A stretch of 64,000 nt of DNA from positions 105,381 to 169,380 of the forward strand of contig QNGE01000744.1 in NCBI GenBank assembly GCA_008508345.1, given 5' to 3'. Under the pieces are notes generated by a model that worked only from the letters and a program-made list of their open reading frames with translations, searched no databases and was not told the DNA's origin. The DNA is from Paragonimus westermani (lineage: Eukaryota; Platyhelminthes; Trematoda; Plagiorchiida; Troglotrematidae). Positions 61,441 to 64,000 of this stretch are shown here, piece after piece. Numbering within the stretch: the first letter of the stretch is position 1; every line of letters starts with the position of its first letter. The translations under genes were made by a program, and so were the position numbers.

Positions 61441-63039
61441 AATCTCTCCTGTGTACACAATAAACAGCCACAAAAAACTGACATATCCCGTTGCGTTAGG
61501 ATATATTTATAAATCACACAAGCGTTTAAGTGTTAGTATCACTGGAAACGCAAGCTGACCAGTTTTAAAAAGTTACGTTAAGTGTTCAATTTTTTCATGA
61601 TGTCGTTCTCTCGATTTTCTCTACCTTCCGTAAGTACAGAGCACAAAGAGATATTTAAATTTGATGGGAGGCTAGCTGGTAATTCCGATGTTATTAAGCT
61701 TGAAAAGTGTGGACGTTTCAACCGATGAATGCTGTCACAAATTGTCGCTTTAATGTTTTCACTACGAAAATATCCCACAACACAAGAGCGTCTATCACGG
61801 GAGTATTCCAGGAGTTTTCCAGCGGATTTTGTGACGTACGTAAAAGAACTACTATTTGCTTATTCGAGACTGAATGGGAAATAAATGCCCACTCAGTAGA
61901 AACTGTATTCCGTTCGTCTGCTTCGCAGGCTACAACTATGATAAGATGTACTCTGAACAGGCCGGTAAAATATTCTCATAACGGTTAAAATTGCATCAAA
62001 TTCCAGTCACATGGTCAGAGACGTGGTTGAACACGCATGTAGTTGAGCATATCAGGTCATCTGGCCAAAATCCAGTCAGGCAGAATCACATGAGTGGGGC
62101 ATGTGGCCACATACGCGCACAATCCAATTTCAACGACACCGCACTACCTAGGAGTACAAAAGTACATGTTCGGTTACCATATCAGTTAACAGTAGAAACG
62201 ATCGACTTAACAGTAACTTCTACCCAATTTTCGCTGAACGGTCATCTGTCACTGAGTTTACGATGTAGATACTGACAGCCAACAGCGGGCACACAATTAA
62301 GAGAAGGTACACTAGTGATGATCAAGAGGAGTGGATATCCATATATCTGTCCAGGTATTTGAGGGAACTTTTGAGAACTGGAAAAAATTTACGTGTATTC
62401 ATGCCACATTTCCACTACAACAACCCATTTCATATCTGGCCTTTGAGACAAGCTGATGTGAAAATGACCAGTGAATTAGCTTGTCTCTGGTCTTAAACAT
62501 GGTTGTAACCTCTCTTATAGTTTTTCTACCCACTGGAGTTTCAAAGGCAGACATCAGGAGAGAGGAGGTGCGGGGTCGTCCTGTAAGAGGGTGTATTAAT
62601 GAACACTTCAACCTTTGCCACTTTCTGGAGTAGCTTTATACACGCTGCCAACTAATATTAGTAGATTTTTTCGGCCATGTCCAGATGTCCGATTCACGCG
62701 ATCGACCTGTCTTTTGGAGTCCCTTTCTCACAGGTGCGTCAAACAAGTGTGTGGCAATATTAGTGGCATCATATTTCACCTGTCCAACTCAGTTCAAGGT
62801 ATATTGTGAAATATTCAACAATATTACCACAAAGAGCGGCGTACTTCAAGTACGCCAAATGGCGCCAGTTTCCTAAGCTGTCTTAAGCGAAAAAAATGGC
62901 TGACTGTATTCAACACTCATAAATTGGATCTCCTAACTGATGGAAGACTCACTGATCTTGATTAAGCTGAAAACGCAATTTCCCGCCCTACCGAATACCA
63001 CAGAATGCACTTTACTGTCCCTGAATGAAAACGATCCTT
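61441..63039. other. Nothing recognised
   Basis: Open frames such as 61707-61988 and 61991-62275 lack motifs or splice support. Confidence 0.3.
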
Positions 63040-64000
63040 CAAGCTTGCTGTGAATGTTCGGATTTACCGTCGGATAATGAAATCACAGAGGCTACCGATC
63101 AGTTTGTGTACCTAGGAAGTTACAACCTTGGCGACGAGTTAGATGGAACTAAACGGGAGCTAGTATCGCTGAAGTTATAGTGATGTGCATCAATGCAGAG
63201 CATATCTGACATCAGAGGGACATCTCACTGGAGTCAAAGTTTCGCAAACACAAGGCGACTGTAGGAGTGGTGCCTCCTCACGGCTCCGAAACTTGGGTGC
63301 CGAGAGTGGTGTGAACTGTCTGCAGATATTTGACGAGCGAGGTACGATTTCACTTACTGGCATAGTGTGTCGCCAACGAACAAGCATCGAATAGGCCAAG
63401 AAGCGGCTATTCGGTAGTGTTTGCTCAACGAGTTACCTTGTTCAATCCTGATATATGCATAGGCTGAGATAGGTAGGCCATGTACTAAAGATGCCTGTTA
63501 GTCGTCTACCCCACCGGGCACCCTTTGAGGGCGTTGCTGCCAACGAGCGAATGGCGTGAACTGGACAGACGATGTTCTAGTGTGGAAAAATGGAGCTATT
63601 CAATCAAGGGCTACTGTGTTTCCAGAGCGTGCCTTCAACTGAGGTCCTCAAGATGTACAGAATCGGCTGTTGGAGGTTTTATGTGAGATGACATCCGATA
63701 TGGTTCAGTTACGTGAATATTGTTTGCCTGAGTTCTCTGTAAAATAAGTGAACTTAATGATGTGGGGCAGAGAGAGCTGTGATGAACAGGAATTATTGAG
63801 AACGCCTTACCCTTACTCATAGCTCGGTTGTTTGTTTGAAAGATGTAGGCATCTTGGTGTCGAGCGTTCGTGTTTACACACGAAATTTTGCGATTAGGTT
63901 CGTCCTCTCCCCTTCTTATTTTGTTGCCCAAACTCTCTGCTTTTTTCTCAATTGCGAGTTACTTTAGTATCATTGAGAACCATCGATTTATCATTCTGTT
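63040..64000 (+). mobile_element. Non-LTR retrotransposon (lineage B), decayed, runs to right edge
   Basis: 'EITEATDQFVYLGSYNLGDE' (63080-63140) is the post-RT block of these proteins; 'GSETWVPRV' and a GATAGGTAGGCCATGTACTAAAG (R-x-GHVLKMP) follow. The tail has GTTTGTTTGAAAGATGTAGGC, a C/T-rich run and GAACCATCGATTTATCATTCTGT, which stops just before the expected ATG-repeat end. Many stops. Confidence 0.8.

Overview
This is a repeat-rich, intron-rich eukaryotic window, most likely from a parasitic flatworm (Platyhelminthes; a digenean trematode is my best guess). The reasons are moderate AT richness, short exons scattered among long introns, Penelope-like elements (PLEs) with GIY-YIG endonucleases, and APE-type non-LTR retrotransposons whose translated fragments resemble those of schistosomes and other flukes. 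The species call is inference. No bacterial-type operons, rRNA genes or CRISPR arrays are visible.

Layout. (1) 1-632: minus-strand fragment of a decayed non-LTR element. (2) 853-4092: the last three exons of a plus-strand TRPA-type channel gene, with a polyadenylation signal at 4374. (3) 6058-13471: a phase-consistent set of six minus-strand exons of an unidentified gene. Its 5-kb last intron holds two Penelope-like elements in inverted orientation, a third divergent PLE fragment and a tRNA-derived SINE. (4) 14870-17870: a decayed plus-strand non-LTR element with an internal 997-bp tandem duplication. (5) 18300-36410: mostly intron-like sequence with well-formed minus-strand exons, one PLE nested in a non-LTR element (31040-32390), and a better preserved non-LTR element interrupted by an assembly gap (33530-35710). 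(6) 36400-52180: sparse minus-strand exons (39724, 42494-42730, 43987, 44347-44596, 46353) and SINE/tRNA-like pieces. (7) 52185-55060: two copies of a second non-LTR lineage, one with an assembly gap. (8) 55060-64000: little recognisable beyond a tRNA-like relic and two decayed non-LTR tails, the last running to the window edge.

The host genes here, all split or partial, are the 3' end of a TRPA channel (plus) and one or more large minus-strand genes that I cannot name. The TRPA gene and the 6058-13471 gene converge. Most recognisable sequence is mobile-element debris of three kinds: PLE (RT + GIY-YIG, with a hammerhead-like motif at the 3' end), APE/RT non-LTR elements of two lineages called B (14870, 33530, 63050 copies) and A (53440 copy) here, and tRNA-derived SINE-like repeats. 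None of the retroelement copies looks intact. The most unusual structure is a pair of inverted PLE arms, 672 bp each and apparently identical, with diverged flanks.
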